From: Streptomyces sp. DG2A-72
GTDB lineage: Bacteria > Actinomycetota > Actinomycetes > Streptomycetales > Streptomycetaceae
DNA length: 64,000 nucleotides
Direction of reading: 5' to 3'
NCBI RefSeq assembly: GCF_030499575.1
Contig: NZ_JASTLC010000001.1
Location: 1,798,001 to 1,862,000 of the forward strand
The translations under genes and the position numbers were made by a program. Below, piece by piece: positions 47,217 to 56,233 of the stretch (position 1 is the stretch's first letter; every line of letters starts with the position of its first letter). Below the pieces are notes generated by a model, which searched no databases, had not been told where the DNA came from, and worked only from the letters and a program-made list of their open reading frames with translations.

Positions 47217-48070
47217 CGTCAACCGGGATGGTTCCAACCCAGCTGGGCCTCGGGCGTCCGCTCGGCGGCCGGCGCCGATGTGACGGCCCTCAACATGTTC
47301 CTCAGCGACGAACAGCTCGCTCTGGAACCGCTGTTCGGCAGCGAGGAACGGCTCCAGCAGCGCCGAGAAGAACCAGCGGCAGGCAGGGCTACTTGCGCCC
47401 GGCGCCCGAGGGCATCGACGCGCACTGGGCCTGGCAGCTGGGCCATGAGGACCTCGCCGCCAAGCTCGCCGGGCTTGTCGTCGGTACCCCGCTGACCGAC
47501 GTCGCCCGGCGCGACCACGGCACCGCCGTGATCGGCGTGATCGGCGGCGACATCGTGCTGGTCGAGCTCCACCGCCCGGGCCCGCGGCTGGACTTCGCCG
47601 AGCGCGACGACCAGAACGGCTACGTCGCGATCGAGTGGTGGCCGGACGACTACGCGGCCATCCGCTACGCCACCGCCAAGGGCGTCCTCGTCGTGAAGGC
47701 CGCCGGAAACGGCGGCGAGTCCCTCGACGACGCCGTCTACGAGCGCCGCCCGGACGAGTTCCCGGAGACCTGGCGCACCCCCTTCTACCCCTCCAACCAG
47801 TCCTCCGGCGCCGTCCTGGTCGGTGCGGGCGCACCGCCGCCCGGCACGCACGGCCGCGATCACGGCCCGGACCGGTCACGGCTCGCGTTCTCCAACTACG
47901 GCGCCCGGTTGGACGCCCAGGGCTGGGGCCGCGAGGTCACGACCACCGGCGGCTTCTGGGACCGGCTCGGCGATCTGCAAGGCGGGCCCGAGGAGATCGC
48001 CTGGTACACGGACACGTTCTCCAGTACGTCCGCCGCCTCCCCAGTGAAGGCATACTTTAGGCGGCCGTGA
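47217..48070 (+). pseudogene. Decayed S8 (subtilisin-type) protease
   Basis: Fragments of a subtilase in two frames. The first frame (about 47225-47394) reads WASGVRSAAGADVTALNMFL; after a shift, the second frame reads RQGYLRPAPEGIDAHWAW, then the catalytic-His block RRDHGTAVIGVIGGD, VLVVKAAGNGGE (oxyanion Asn), and STSAASPV where GTSxASP should be. The usual Asp block between APEGIDA and the His block is missing and the Ser motif starts S instead of G, and the protein stops just after it. Frameshift, internal deletion and truncation together indicate a dead gene. No start or ribosome binding site is evident. Confidence 0.75.
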
Positions 48071-48092
48071 CCCAGCTGCTGCCACCCCGCAG

Positions 48093-48284
48093 ATGAGTCA
48101 CATGGGACTACAGCAAGGCCAGCAGTTCCCCAGCACGTCGCCGTACCAGCAGCAGTTCGGCCCCCAGCAGGACCAACAGGACCAGCAGGACCAGCAGGCC
48201 TTCGCGTTCGGCCACCAGGTCATCGGCATCTGGGACACCCTGTCACCGAACGTGCTGCGCAGCGTACGGATCCAGCGGATCTGA
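48093..48284 (+). CDS. Short glutamine-rich open frame, doubtful gene
   Basis: 63 codons from ATG 48093: a Gln-rich stretch (QQQFGPQQDQQDQQDQQAF) then FGHQVIGIWDTLSPNVL. No ribosome binding site, right behind the decayed protease. It may be a remnant of the protease C-terminal region or of a neighbouring lost gene. Reported because Q-rich coding bias is unusual for random antisense frames here. Confidence 0.25.
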   Translation: MSHMGLQQGQQFPSTSPYQQQFGPQQDQQDQQDQQAFAFGHQVIGIWDTLSPNVLRSVRIQRI

Positions 48285-48303
48285 CGCGCATGTGAGCAAG
48301 AAC

Positions 48304-48338
48304 AAGGGCGCCTCCTCCGGCAAGGAGGGGGCGCCCTT
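48304..48338 (-). terminator. Intrinsic terminator after mshC
   Basis: 15-bp stem with one G-T pair (48304-48318 with 48324-48338), 5-nt loop, 10 bp past the mshC stop. Confidence 0.85.
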
Positions 48339-48348
48339 CCCTACGTGA

Positions 48349-49578
48349 TTACAGGGCCACGCCCAGCAGAGCGTCCACCGCGCGCGACACGACGCCGGGG
48401 GCGCCCTCGTCCGTGCCGCCCCGCTCCTGCTGGAGCGCCGCCCAGCGATCGACGGCGACGAGGGCGGCCGGGGCGTCCAGGTCGTTCGCCAGGGCCTCGC
48501 GGATCTCCGTCACCAGCGTCTCGGCGGGCGGTCCGTCGGGGCGGGAGACGGCGGCACGCCAACGGTCGAGGCGCGCGACGGCGTCCTGGAGGACCTGGTC
48601 GGTCCACTCCCAGTCGGCCCGGTAGTGGTGGGCGAGCAGGGCCAGCCTGATCGCGGCCGGGTCGACGCCCTCGCGGCGCAGCGTGGAGACGAAGACCAGG
48701 TTGCCCTTGGACTTCGACATCTTCTCGCCGTGCAGCGCGACCATGCCGGCGTGGACGTACGCCTTGGCCATGGGGAACTCGCCGGTCAGCGCCTGGGCGT
48801 GCGAGGCGCCCATCTCGTGGTGCGGGAAGGCGAGGTTGGAGCCGCCGCCCTGGATGTCGAAGCCCATGCCGAGGTGGTCCAGGGCGATGGCGACACACTC
48901 GATGTGCCAGCCGGGCCGTCCGCGGCCGAGGGAACCGCCGTCCCAGCTGGGCTCGCCCTCGCGGGCGGCCATCCACAGCATCGGGTCCAGCGGGTTCTTC
49001 TTGCCCGGCCGGTCGGGGTCGCCGCCGCGCTCGGCGGACAGCAGTCGCATGGCGGCGGCGTCGAGGCGGGAGACCTTGCCGAAGTTCGGGTCGGACTCGA
49101 CGGAGAAGTAGATGTCCCCTTCGAGTTCGTAGGCGGCGCCCGCGTCGCGCAGCCGCTCGACGAGCGGCACGATGCCGGGTATCGCCTCGACCGCGCCGAT
49201 GTACTGCTGGGGGGGCAGCATCCGCAGGGCGGTCATGTCCTCGCGGAAGAGGGCCGTCTCCTGCTCGGCGAGGGCGACCCAGTCGACGTTGTCCCGCTGG
49301 GCGCGCTCCAGCAGTGGATCGTCGACGTCGGTCACGTTCTGGACGTAGTGAACCTGCCGCTTGGTGTCGAGCCACACGCGCTGCACGAGGTCGAACGCGT
49401 TGTAGGTCGCCGCGTGACCGATGTGGGTCGCGTCGTACGGGGTGATGCCGCAGACGTAGATACGGGCGACGGGACCGGGGTCGAGGGTGACGAGCCCATC
49501 GGTCGCTGTGTCGTGGATCCTCAGGTCGCGGCCCTTGTCAGGCAGGGCGGGGACCTCGGAAGCGGGCCAGGCATGCAT
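48349..49578 (-). CDS. mshC: Cysteine:glucosaminyl-inositol ligase MshC (mycothiol)
   Basis: 409-residue class I aminoacyl-tRNA-synthetase-like enzyme that joins cysteine to GlcN-Ins using ATP, the third committed step of mycothiol synthesis. Zinc/cysteine site starts at C43 ([15 protein letters not shown] with HIGH at 52-55) and continues at [15 protein letters not shown] is at 286-290. It lacks the C-terminal tRNA-binding domain expected of CysRS. It ends an operon with an SCO1664-family protein, DUF3090 and a histidine phosphatase upstream, a combination conserved in actinobacteria. Confidence 0.94.
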   Translation of the reverse strand: MHAWPASEVPALPDKGRDLRIHDTATDGLVTLDPGPVARIYVCGITPYDATHIGHAATYNAFDLVQRVWLDTKRQVHYVQNVTDVDDPLLERAQRDNVDWVALAEQETALFREDMTALRMLPPQQYIGAVEAIPGIVPLVERLRDAGAAYELEGDIYFSVESDPNFGKVSRLDAAAMRLLSAERGGDPDRPGKKNPLDPMLWMAAREGEPSWDGGSLGRGRPGWHIECVAIALDHLGMGFDIQGGGSNLAFPHHEMGASHAQALTGEFPMAKAYVHAGMVALHGEKMSKSKGNLVFVSTLRREGVDPAAIRLALLAHHYRADWEWTDQVLQDAVARLDRWRAAVSRPDGPPAETLVTEIREALANDLDAPAALVAVDRWAALQQERGGTDEGAPGVVSRAVDALLGVAL

Positions 49579-49680
49579 GTCATGAGCCTAACCGGACGGG
49601 AGTTCCGTATTCGAACCGGACCAGGCCGGATGGCCGGTGGCGCACTCTTGCGGAACGTCGCCGGCCGTGCCGGTTGTTCC

Positions 49681-50502
49681 CTACACCGGCGGCCACGGAA
49701 TGGCAGGCCACTCGCCGCTCGGCGCCGGATGGACCCCCGCGGTGAGCAGCGCGTCGACACGCGCGCGCGTGGCGTCGAGTTCGGCGCCGGTGATCAGCCC
49801 GGCCAGGCGCTCCGCCAGGGCTCCGCCGTCCCCCAAGGCGTCCTTGAGGCCCTTGAGGACGTCGACGGCCTCACCCGTGAGCGGCTCGCCCGCCCACCCC
49901 CACAGCAGCGTGCGCAGCTTGTTCTCGGTGTTGAAGGTCACGCCGTGATCGATGCCGTACAGCCGGCCGTCGGAGGCCGGCAGCAGATGGCCGCCCTTGC
50001 GGTCCGCGTTGTTGATCACGGCGTCGAGGACGGCGAGGCGGCGCAGCCGTGCGTCGTCGGCGTGCACGAGCAGCGCCGTCTTTCCGTCGCCGACCTCGGC
50101 GAAGCCGATCGCCTTCCAGCCCTCCTCCGGCTCCTGGCCGTCGACGAGGGCGAGCAGTTCACTCTCCTCCGGCTGCGCCTCGATCCACAGCTGGACCATG
50201 CCCTCGCCGTACGGCCCGTCGCGCAGCACGGTGGTGGGCACCAGGCCCCATCCGGTGGTCTCGGAGACCTCGTACGCGGCGACCTCGCGCCGGGCGAGGT
50301 TGCCGTCGGGGAAGTCCCAGAGGGGGCGCTCGCCGCGGACGGGCTTGTAGACGCAGAGGGCCTCTTCCCCCTCGTGGGAGACGGAGCAGTACAGCACCGC
50401 GTTCGAGGCGTCCCGGATCTGCCCGCGGACCGTGAGCTCACCTCGGGTGAGCAGCTGGGCCGTGGTCACGCTCCGCGGCGGTATCCGTTCTGGCGCGGAC
50501 AT
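49681..50502 (-). CDS. SCO1664-family protein, phosphatidylinositol-kinase-like fold
   Basis: 273 residues. Recognisable blocks: RGQIRDASNAVLYCSV, LCVYKPVRGERPLWDFPDG (Lys and Pro-rich lid), VLDAVINNADRKGGHLL (DxxxxNxDRKxGH, catalytic-loop like) and YGIDHGVTFN (D-H like DFG). This matches the PI3/4-kinase-like family found with mshC in actinobacteria; substrate unknown. The ATG at 50502 overlaps the end of the DUF3090 gene by 37 bp, so the two are coupled. Confidence 0.85.
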   Translation of the reverse strand: MSAPERIPPRSVTTAQLLTRGELTVRGQIRDASNAVLYCSVSHEGEEALCVYKPVRGERPLWDFPDGNLARREVAAYEVSETTGWGLVPTTVLRDGPYGEGMVQLWIEAQPEESELLALVDGQEPEEGWKAIGFAEVGDGKTALLVHADDARLRRLAVLDAVINNADRKGGHLLPASDGRLYGIDHGVTFNTENKLRTLLWGWAGEPLTGEAVDVLKGLKDALGDGGALAERLAGLITGAELDATRARVDALLTAGVHPAPSGEWPAIPWPPV

Positions 50503-51056
50503 ACGTGTCCTTCCGGGTCGAGCGGGAGGCTGCACAGCGGGCACGGCGGCCGCCCGGCGTTGACGACGTCCAGGGCGCGTTTGGCGAAAGCGCGGGCCTG
50601 GGCGCCGGTGAGCCGGACCCGCAGCATCGGGGGCCCGTTCTCCTCGTCCTGGAGCAGCCGCTCCTCGGCCTCGGCGAGGTCCTCCTCGGAGTCGGCGTCC
50701 AGCTCCACGAGGGCCTGCGCCTCGACGATCATGCGCTGTTCCTCGCCGTCCCAGGCGAGGGCCATGGTGCCGACGCGGAACTCCTCCTCGATGGGGGCTT
50801 CCAGCGGGGCCGTGTCGGCGACCTCGGTGGGTGCCACGGCAGGGACGGCGGCGCTGCCGCCACTGCGTCGTACCACCTCGTCGAGCAGTTCGTCCATGCG
50901 TTCGGCGAGCGCGGCGACCTGGGTCTTCTCCAGAGCCACGCTGGTCACCCGGGATCCTGCGATGGCCTGGAGGAAGAACGTACGGCGCCCGGGCAGTCCG
51001 ACCGTGCCGGCCACGAAGCGGTCCGGCGGATCGTAGAGGAACACCTGACGGGACAC
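50466..51056 (-). CDS. DUF3090 family protein
   Basis: 196 residues beginning MSRQVFLYDPPDRFVAGTVG. A C-terminal zinc-type pattern CPLCSLPLDPEGHVCP. Function unknown; always seen beside the SCO1664-type protein and MSMEG_4193-like phosphatase in actinobacteria. GTG start. Middle gene of the mshC operon. Confidence 0.88.
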   Translation of the reverse strand: MSRQVFLYDPPDRFVAGTVGLPGRRTFFLQAIAGSRVTSVALEKTQVAALAERMDELLDEVVRRSGGSAAVPAVAPTEVADTAPLEAPIEEEFRVGTMALAWDGEEQRMIVEAQALVELDADSEEDLAEAEERLLQDEENGPPMLRVRLTGAQARAFAKRALDVVNAGRPPCPLCSLPLDPEGHVCPRQNGYRRGA

Positions 51057-51155
51057 GTCCTGTCTCCATTGGAATCGACATCGGGACCGGCCGCTGCGGC
51101 CACCGGAACTTCAGTCAGGGCCGCCTCGACCGCTTCACCCTACTGCGGTTGACGA

Positions 51156-51842
51156 TCACGGTGCGCCCGCATCGCCCCCGACCCGGGCGTCTCCTGACGG
51201 GGGTTCCGCGCGCGGCGCAAGGGAGGCGAAATCCCCGGTGTCACCGAGGCGAACGAGAAACGGCCTGAGACGGGTGTAACGGATCGCGGTGATGGAACAC
51301 GGCTCTACGGAGATCCGCTGGAAGAGGTCGAGATGGAGTCCGAGCGCGTCCGCCACGAGGGACTTGATGATGTCGCCGTGCGAGCACATGACATAGACGG
51401 CGTCGGCGCCGTGGTCGCGCTCCACGCGCGCGTTCCACTCGCGCACCGCCTCGGCGGCACGGGTCGCCATCGCCCGCATCGACTCACCGCCGGGGAACCG
51501 CGCCGCCGACGGATGCGCCTGCACGACCTCCATCAGCGGCTCGTCCATCAACTCGGCGAGCTTGCGCCCGGACCAGTCGCCGTAGTGGCACTCCCCGATC
51601 CGCTCGTCGGTGTGCGCGGTCAGTTCCGGCCGGGCGTCCAGCAGCGGCCGTATCGTCTCCTGGCAGCGCTGCAGCGGGCTGGTGACGACCTCGGAGATCG
51701 GCAGCGCGGTGAGCCTCCCGGGCAGCGCCGCGGCCTGCGCGGCGCCACGTTCGTCGAGGGCGACCCCGGGCGTCCACCCGGCGAGCAGTCCCTCGGTATT
51801 GGCGGTGGATCGTCCGTGCCGGACGAGGATCAGCGTGGGCAT
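51156..51842 (-). CDS. Histidine phosphatase family protein (MSMEG_4193-like)
   Basis: 228 residues of the phosphoglycerate-mutase branch: N-terminal catalytic LILVRHGRSTAN (His 9), second arginine in SPLQRCQET, and C-terminal CSHGDIIKSL. Substrate unknown. First gene of the four-gene mshC operon (gap 99 bp to DUF3090). Confidence 0.9.
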   Translation of the reverse strand: MPTLILVRHGRSTANTEGLLAGWTPGVALDERGAAQAAALPGRLTALPISEVVTSPLQRCQETIRPLLDARPELTAHTDERIGECHYGDWSGRKLAELMDEPLMEVVQAHPSAARFPGGESMRAMATRAAEAVREWNARVERDHGADAVYVMCSHGDIIKSLVADALGLHLDLFQRISVEPCSITAIRYTRLRPFLVRLGDTGDFASLAPRAEPPSGDARVGGDAGAP

Positions 51843-51882
51843 GCGGCCAAGCGTAAGCGTCCATCACCCGCCGAAGGGCCGC

Positions 51883-51986
51883 GCCGGTGTCGAGAGCCCA
51901 TGGGGGTCCCCCCGCTCGAGCGAAGCCGAGAGTGGGGGAGCGCGGAGGCCCGGAGGGTCGAGCACGGTCGGGCTCTCGACACCGGC
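51883..51986. repeat. Streptomyces intergenic repeat inside a 17-bp inverted repeat
   Basis: GCCGGTGTCGAGAGCCC (51883-51899) and its exact reverse complement (51970-51986) flank 70 bp. The inner part starts with TGGGGGTCCCCCCGCTCGAG and CGAAGCCGAGAGTGGGGGAG (51900-51940), a sequence I recall as one of the commonest intergenic repeats in Streptomyces. Lies in the 209-bp gap between the phosphatase and corA starts, so in both promoters. Confidence 0.75.
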
Positions 51987-52051
51987 TTGGGCGGCCCGGA
52001 GGCGAAAAAGTCAGCGCGCGTTCCGGGGCGTGAGGCGGGAGAATACGCTCC

Positions 52052-53050
52052 GTGATCGTCGACTGCGCCGTCTACCGGGACGGGATGCGCACGGAGGGGC
52101 CGCGGGACTTCTCCGACGCCCTGGCGCAGTGCCGGGTGGGCGGGGACGCGTTCGTGTGGATCGGGCTGTACGAGCCGACGGAGCGCGAGTTCGACCAGGT
52201 GGCGGAGGAGTTCGGACTGCACCCGCTGGCCGTCGAGGACGCCCTGACCGCCCACCAGCGCCCCAAGCTCGAGGTGTACGACGACTCGCTGTTCATGGTC
52301 CTCAAACCGGTCGCGTACGAGCCCAAGAGCGACAACGTCACCTCCGGCGAGGTCATGATCTTCATCGGCGACTCGTTCGTGGTGACCGTGCGGCACGGCG
52401 AGGAGGCCCCGCTCACGGCGGTTCGGAAGCGGCTGGAGGCGGAGCCCGAGATGCTGCGGTACGGCCCCACGGGGGTGCTGTACGCGATCTCGGACGCGAT
52501 CGTCGACCACTACGTGGACGTGGCGGGCGAGCTGAGCACCGACCTGGAGGAGCTGGAGGCGGAGGTGTTCTCGCCGACCGGCGGCGGCACCCGGCACACC
52601 GCGTCCCGCATCTACAACTTCAAGCGGCAGATCCTGGAGTTCCGCCGGGCCACCGGTCCGCTGGCCCAGCCGCTGGACCGGCTCGCGGGCACCGGCCTGT
52701 TCGGTCTGCGGGTGCCCTTCGTGCCGGAGAAGGCGCAGCCGTTCTTCCGCGACATCAACGACCATCTGATGCGCGTGAACGAGTCGGTCGAGGGCCTGGA
52801 CCGGCTGGTGTCGGACATCCTGTCGGCGCATCTGGCCCAGATGAGCGTCCGGCAGAACGACGACATGCGGAAGATCTCCGCGTGGGCGGCCATGGCCGCG
52901 GTCCCCACGATGATCGCGGGGGTCTACGGCATGAACTTCGACCACATGCCGGAGCTGCGCTGGGTGTGGTCGTATCCGGCGCTGATCCTGGCCATGGCCG
53001 CCCTGGAGGTCTCGCTGTACCGGCTGTTCAAGAGCCGGGGCTGGTTGTAA
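52052..53050 (+). CDS. corA: CorA-family magnesium/cobalt transporter
   Basis: 332 residues. Large cytoplasmic N-domain (~1-265) with helical stalk, then two C-terminal membrane segments with the signature YGMN in GVYGMNFDHMPELRW, and basic tail YRLFKSRGWL. Homopentameric divalent-cation channel. GTG start. The promoter lies in the repeat-bearing gap upstream. Confidence 0.93.
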   Translation: MIVDCAVYRDGMRTEGPRDFSDALAQCRVGGDAFVWIGLYEPTEREFDQVAEEFGLHPLAVEDALTAHQRPKLEVYDDSLFMVLKPVAYEPKSDNVTSGEVMIFIGDSFVVTVRHGEEAPLTAVRKRLEAEPEMLRYGPTGVLYAISDAIVDHYVDVAGELSTDLEELEAEVFSPTGGGTRHTASRIYNFKRQILEFRRATGPLAQPLDRLAGTGLFGLRVPFVPEKAQPFFRDINDHLMRVNESVEGLDRLVSDILSAHLAQMSVRQNDDMRKISAWAAMAAVPTMIAGVYGMNFDHMPELRWVWSYPALILAMAALEVSLYRLFKSRGWL

Positions 53051-53066
53051 GCGCTTTTCCCGGGCT

Positions 53067-53855
53067 TCAGGCGAACTCGGGGGCCGAGGTGGCCGGTCCG
53101 CCGAGGGCGTCGCGGCGTTCCGGCATCTTCAGGCTGACCATGCGGCGCCAGCCCGCGATCCGCTCGTAGGCGTACATCGCGTGGATGCCCGCCGCGAGCA
53201 GCGCGGCCTTCGGCTTCGGCCAGCCGAGGATGCGCCCCATGTGGGACATGACGGCGAGGCTGACATCCCGATAGATCCGGATCTCGGCGAGCGCGCACTC
53301 CCGCAGCGTCCGCTGGATGGCCCGGCCGTGCCCGGCGTGGGCGAAGCGCAGCAGTTCCTCGTGGCAGTAGGCGAGATGGTTGTCCTCGTCATTGGAGATC
53401 ATCTTCACCGCCCGGCCGAGGTCGGGGTGGTCGGCGAAGTGCTTGCGGAGCAGCTCCATCTCCTCGGAGGCGCGCTGCTCGGTGACCCGGCTGTGCGAGA
53501 GATAGGTGACGATGTCCTGGACGGTGAGCGGCTCGTCGCGCTTGAGCTTGTCGTGCGCGAGGCCGATGCCGTTCTTCTCTAGGAGCATGGTGTAGTCGGT
53601 CTCGGGCGGTACGGGGACGGGACCGAGGCCGCGCTTCTTCATCAGGGCGTTGAAGATCCGCCCGTGCTTGTCCTCGTCCGCGCCATGCCGGGTGATCTTG
53701 GGGGCGAGTGCGCGCTCGCTGTCCGGAACGAGCGCGGCGATACGGGCGTTCTCCCAGCCGCCCTGTGACTCCCCGCTGGCGGCGATGGAGCAGAACAGGC
53801 GGAAGGACTCGTCGTTGTCGAGGATCTCCTGGAACAGACTCTTGGCCGAAAGCAT
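53067..53855 (-). CDS. Ferritin-like domain protein
   Basis: 262 residues. Four-helix carboxylate-diiron type protein: metal-ligand style E-x-x-H pairs are visible in HGADEDKHGRIFNALM, VTEQRASEEMELL and ISNDEDNHLAYCHEELL. Activity unknown; neither a stress nor a hydroxylase role can be decided. ATG at 53855 with AGAGG ~9 bp upstream. It converges with corA (16-bp gap). Confidence 0.82.
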   Translation of the reverse strand: MLSAKSLFQEILDNDESFRLFCSIAASGESQGGWENARIAALVPDSERALAPKITRHGADEDKHGRIFNALMKKRGLGPVPVPPETDYTMLLEKNGIGLAHDKLKRDEPLTVQDIVTYLSHSRVTEQRASEEMELLRKHFADHPDLGRAVKMISNDEDNHLAYCHEELLRFAHAGHGRAIQRTLRECALAEIRIYRDVSLAVMSHMGRILGWPKPKAALLAAGIHAMYAYERIAGWRRMVSLKMPERRDALGGPATSAPEFA

Positions 53856-54007
53856 CGTGCGCACCTCTCTGCAGGATTCCGCAAAGAACGAGTCAAATGC
53901 GCTGCGAGGGACGCTGCAACAGCTGTGTCGGACAACTCCGCCAAAAGAATGACCCCGGGCTCCGCCGAGGGCGTAACCGCGCGCGCTCCGGCGCGTTGTG
54001 CTGCGTG

Positions 54008-54050
54008 ACGGCCGTGGCGGGGAAGACCCCCGAGCCCCCACCACGGCCGT
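54008..54050 (-). terminator. Hairpin after the LLM oxidoreductase gene
   Basis: 10-bp stem ACGGCCGTGG/CCACGGCCGT (54008-54017, 54041-54050) with 23-nt loop that itself pairs GGGG with CCCC; 25 bp past the LLM stop. Confidence 0.65.
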
Positions 54051-54074
54051 AGAACTTCCCTCCGTGGTACGCCG

Positions 54075-55130
54075 TTACGCCAGCCCGGCCCGTTCCAGGG
54101 CCTCGGTGCCGGCCCGCAGCGAGGCGAGCCGCTCGTCCAGCGTGAAGCCCGCCGGGTTGAGGGACAGGGTGGTGACCCCGGCGGCGGCGTAGGCCTTCAT
54201 CCGGTCCGCGATGCGATCGACGGAGCCGAGCAGCGTGGTCCGGTCGATCAGCTCGTGCGGTACGGCGGCCGCGGCGCCCTGCTTGTCGCCGGAGAGGTAC
54301 TTCTCCTGGATCTCGGCGGCGGCCTGCTCGTAGCCCATGCGCCGGGCGAGCTGGTTGTAGAAGTTCTGCTTGGCGCTGCCCATGCCACCGACGTACAGCG
54401 CGGTGTACGGGCGGAAGGCGTCGGCCAGCGCGGTCACGTCCTTGTCGGCACCGACCGCGAGCGGCAGCGTCGGGCAGACGTCGAACCCGTCCATGGTCTT
54501 CCCGGCCTTCTCGCGCCCGGCCCGCAGATATGTGATCGCGGTGTCCTCGAGGTGGTCGGCGGAGGGGAAGATGAGCAGCGCCCCGTCGGCGATCTCGCCG
54601 GTCTGCTCCAGGTTCTTGGGGCCGATCGCGGCGATGTACAGCGGGATGTGCTCGCGCTCCGGGTGCACGGTCAGCTTGATCGGCTTGCCGGGTCCGCCGG
54701 GCAGCGGCAGCGTCCAGTGCTCGCCGTCGTACGACAGCCGCTCCCGCGTCATCGCCTTCCGTACGATCTCCACGTACTCGCGGGTCCGGGAGAGCGGCTT
54801 GTCGAACTTGACGCCGTACCAGCCCTCGGAGACCTGCGGCCCGGAGACGCCGAGGCCGAGCCGGAAGCGGCCGCCGGAGAGCGAGTCGAGCGTGGCGGCG
54901 GTCATGGCGGTCATCGCCGGCTGCCGGGCCGGGATCTGGAAGATGGCCGAGCCCACGTCGATGCGCTCGGTCTGGGCGGCGACCCAGGTCAGCACGGTGG
55001 CCGCGTCCGAGCCGTACGCCTCGGCGGCCCAGCAGACGGCATACCCGAGCCGGTCGGCCTCCTTCGCCACGGCGAGATTGTCCGCGTCCATTCCGGCGCC
55101 CCAGTAGCCGAGGTTGATCCCGAGCTGCAT
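54075..55130 (-). CDS. LLM-class F420-dependent oxidoreductase
   Basis: 351-residue luciferase-like TIM barrel. Starts MQLGINLGYWGAGMDADN; contains CWAAEAYGSDA, LDSLSGGRFRLGLGVSGPQV and PLYIAAIGPKNLEQTGEIADG, typical of actinobacterial F420 enzymes. Substrate unknown. Divergent from an aldo/keto reductase gene (119-bp gap). Confidence 0.9.
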   Translation of the reverse strand: MQLGINLGYWGAGMDADNLAVAKEADRLGYAVCWAAEAYGSDAATVLTWVAAQTERIDVGSAIFQIPARQPAMTAMTAATLDSLSGGRFRLGLGVSGPQVSEGWYGVKFDKPLSRTREYVEIVRKAMTRERLSYDGEHWTLPLPGGPGKPIKLTVHPEREHIPLYIAAIGPKNLEQTGEIADGALLIFPSADHLEDTAITYLRAGREKAGKTMDGFDVCPTLPLAVGADKDVTALADAFRPYTALYVGGMGSAKQNFYNQLARRMGYEQAAAEIQEKYLSGDKQGAAAAVPHELIDRTTLLGSVDRIADRMKAYAAAGVTTLSLNPAGFTLDERLASLRAGTEALERAGLA

Positions 55131-55249
55131 GGCGGATTCCCCTTACCGATCAGTAACGTCCCTTGTCCGGAGACCTTAGCGTGGGGGTGGGGAAACTGGT
55201 CATCCACAGGCCCCCACTTCACAGGTCGTGGCCAGTAATCTCGGCGTCC

Positions 55250-56233
55250 ATGGAGCAGAGGCATCTCGGCCGCACCGGCCTGCGCGTGTCCCGCATCGGG
55301 CTCGGCACCCTCACCTGGGGCAGGGACACCGACGAGCACGACGCCGCGGACCTCTTGAAGACGTTCTGGGAAGCGGGCGGGACGCTCATCGACACGGCCG
55401 ACGTGTACGGCGACGGGGAGGCCGAGTATCTGCTCGGACGACTCATAGAAGGCCTGGTCCCGCGCCGGGATCTGGTCATCTCCACGAAGGCGGGCAGCGT
55501 GCCCGATCCGGACGTCCGCGTCGACGGCTCTCGCGGCCATCTGCTCGCCGCGCTGGACGCCTCGCTGGCCCGGCTCGGCACGGACTACGTCGACCTGTGG
55601 CACATCCACGCCTACGACCCGTTCACCCCGCTGGAAGAGACCTTGCAGGCCCTCGACATGGCGGTCAGCAGCGGCCGGGCGCGCTATGCGGGCGTCTCCA
55701 ACTTCTGCGGCTGGCAGCTCGCCAAGGCGGCCACCTGGCAGCTGACGGCGCCGGGGACACGGACCCGGCTGGCCGGCACGCAGCTGGAGTACTCGCTGCT
55801 CCAGCGCGGCGTCGAACGCGAGGTGCTGCCCGCCGCCCTCGACCTCGGCATCGGCCTGCTGCCCTCCTCCCCGCTCGGCCGCGGAGTCCTGACCGGCAAG
55901 TACCGCAACGCGACGCCGCCCGACTCGCGGGGCGCGTCCGAGCATCTGGCGCCGTTCGTCGCGCCGTACCTCGACGACACCGCCGGCCGGATCGTGGACG
56001 CCGTGGCGACGGCGGCGGACGGGCTCGCGGTGACCCCGCTCCAGGTGGCCCTCGCCTGGGTCCGCGACCGGCCCGGGGTGGCCGCGCCCATCGTCGGCGC
56101 GCGCAACGCGCAGCAGCTCACGGCGGCATTGTCAGTGGAGGCCCTTAGTCTTCCAGACGAGATCTGCCGGGCGCTCGACGATGTGTCAGCGCCCGTGCAC
56201 CGCTATCCCGATCACGACTGGAGCATGCTGTGA
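55250..56233 (+). CDS. Aldo/keto reductase
   Basis: 327 residues, (beta/alpha)8 NADPH-dependent reductase. Catalytic tetrad visible: D48 and Y53 (TLIDTADVYGDGE), K80 (VISTKAG) and H120 (LWHIHAYDP). Cofactor-binding VAAPIVGARNAQQL near the C-terminus. The ATG at 55250 was chosen as the start of conserved sequence. Its stop overlaps the start of the next gene (ATGCTGTGAG), so the two are translationally coupled. Confidence 0.92.
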   Translation: MEQRHLGRTGLRVSRIGLGTLTWGRDTDEHDAADLLKTFWEAGGTLIDTADVYGDGEAEYLLGRLIEGLVPRRDLVISTKAGSVPDPDVRVDGSRGHLLAALDASLARLGTDYVDLWHIHAYDPFTPLEETLQALDMAVSSGRARYAGVSNFCGWQLAKAATWQLTAPGTRTRLAGTQLEYSLLQRGVEREVLPAALDLGIGLLPSSPLGRGVLTGKYRNATPPDSRGASEHLAPFVAPYLDDTAGRIVDAVATAADGLAVTPLQVALAWVRDRPGVAAPIVGARNAQQLTAALSVEALSLPDEICRALDDVSAPVHRYPDHDWSML

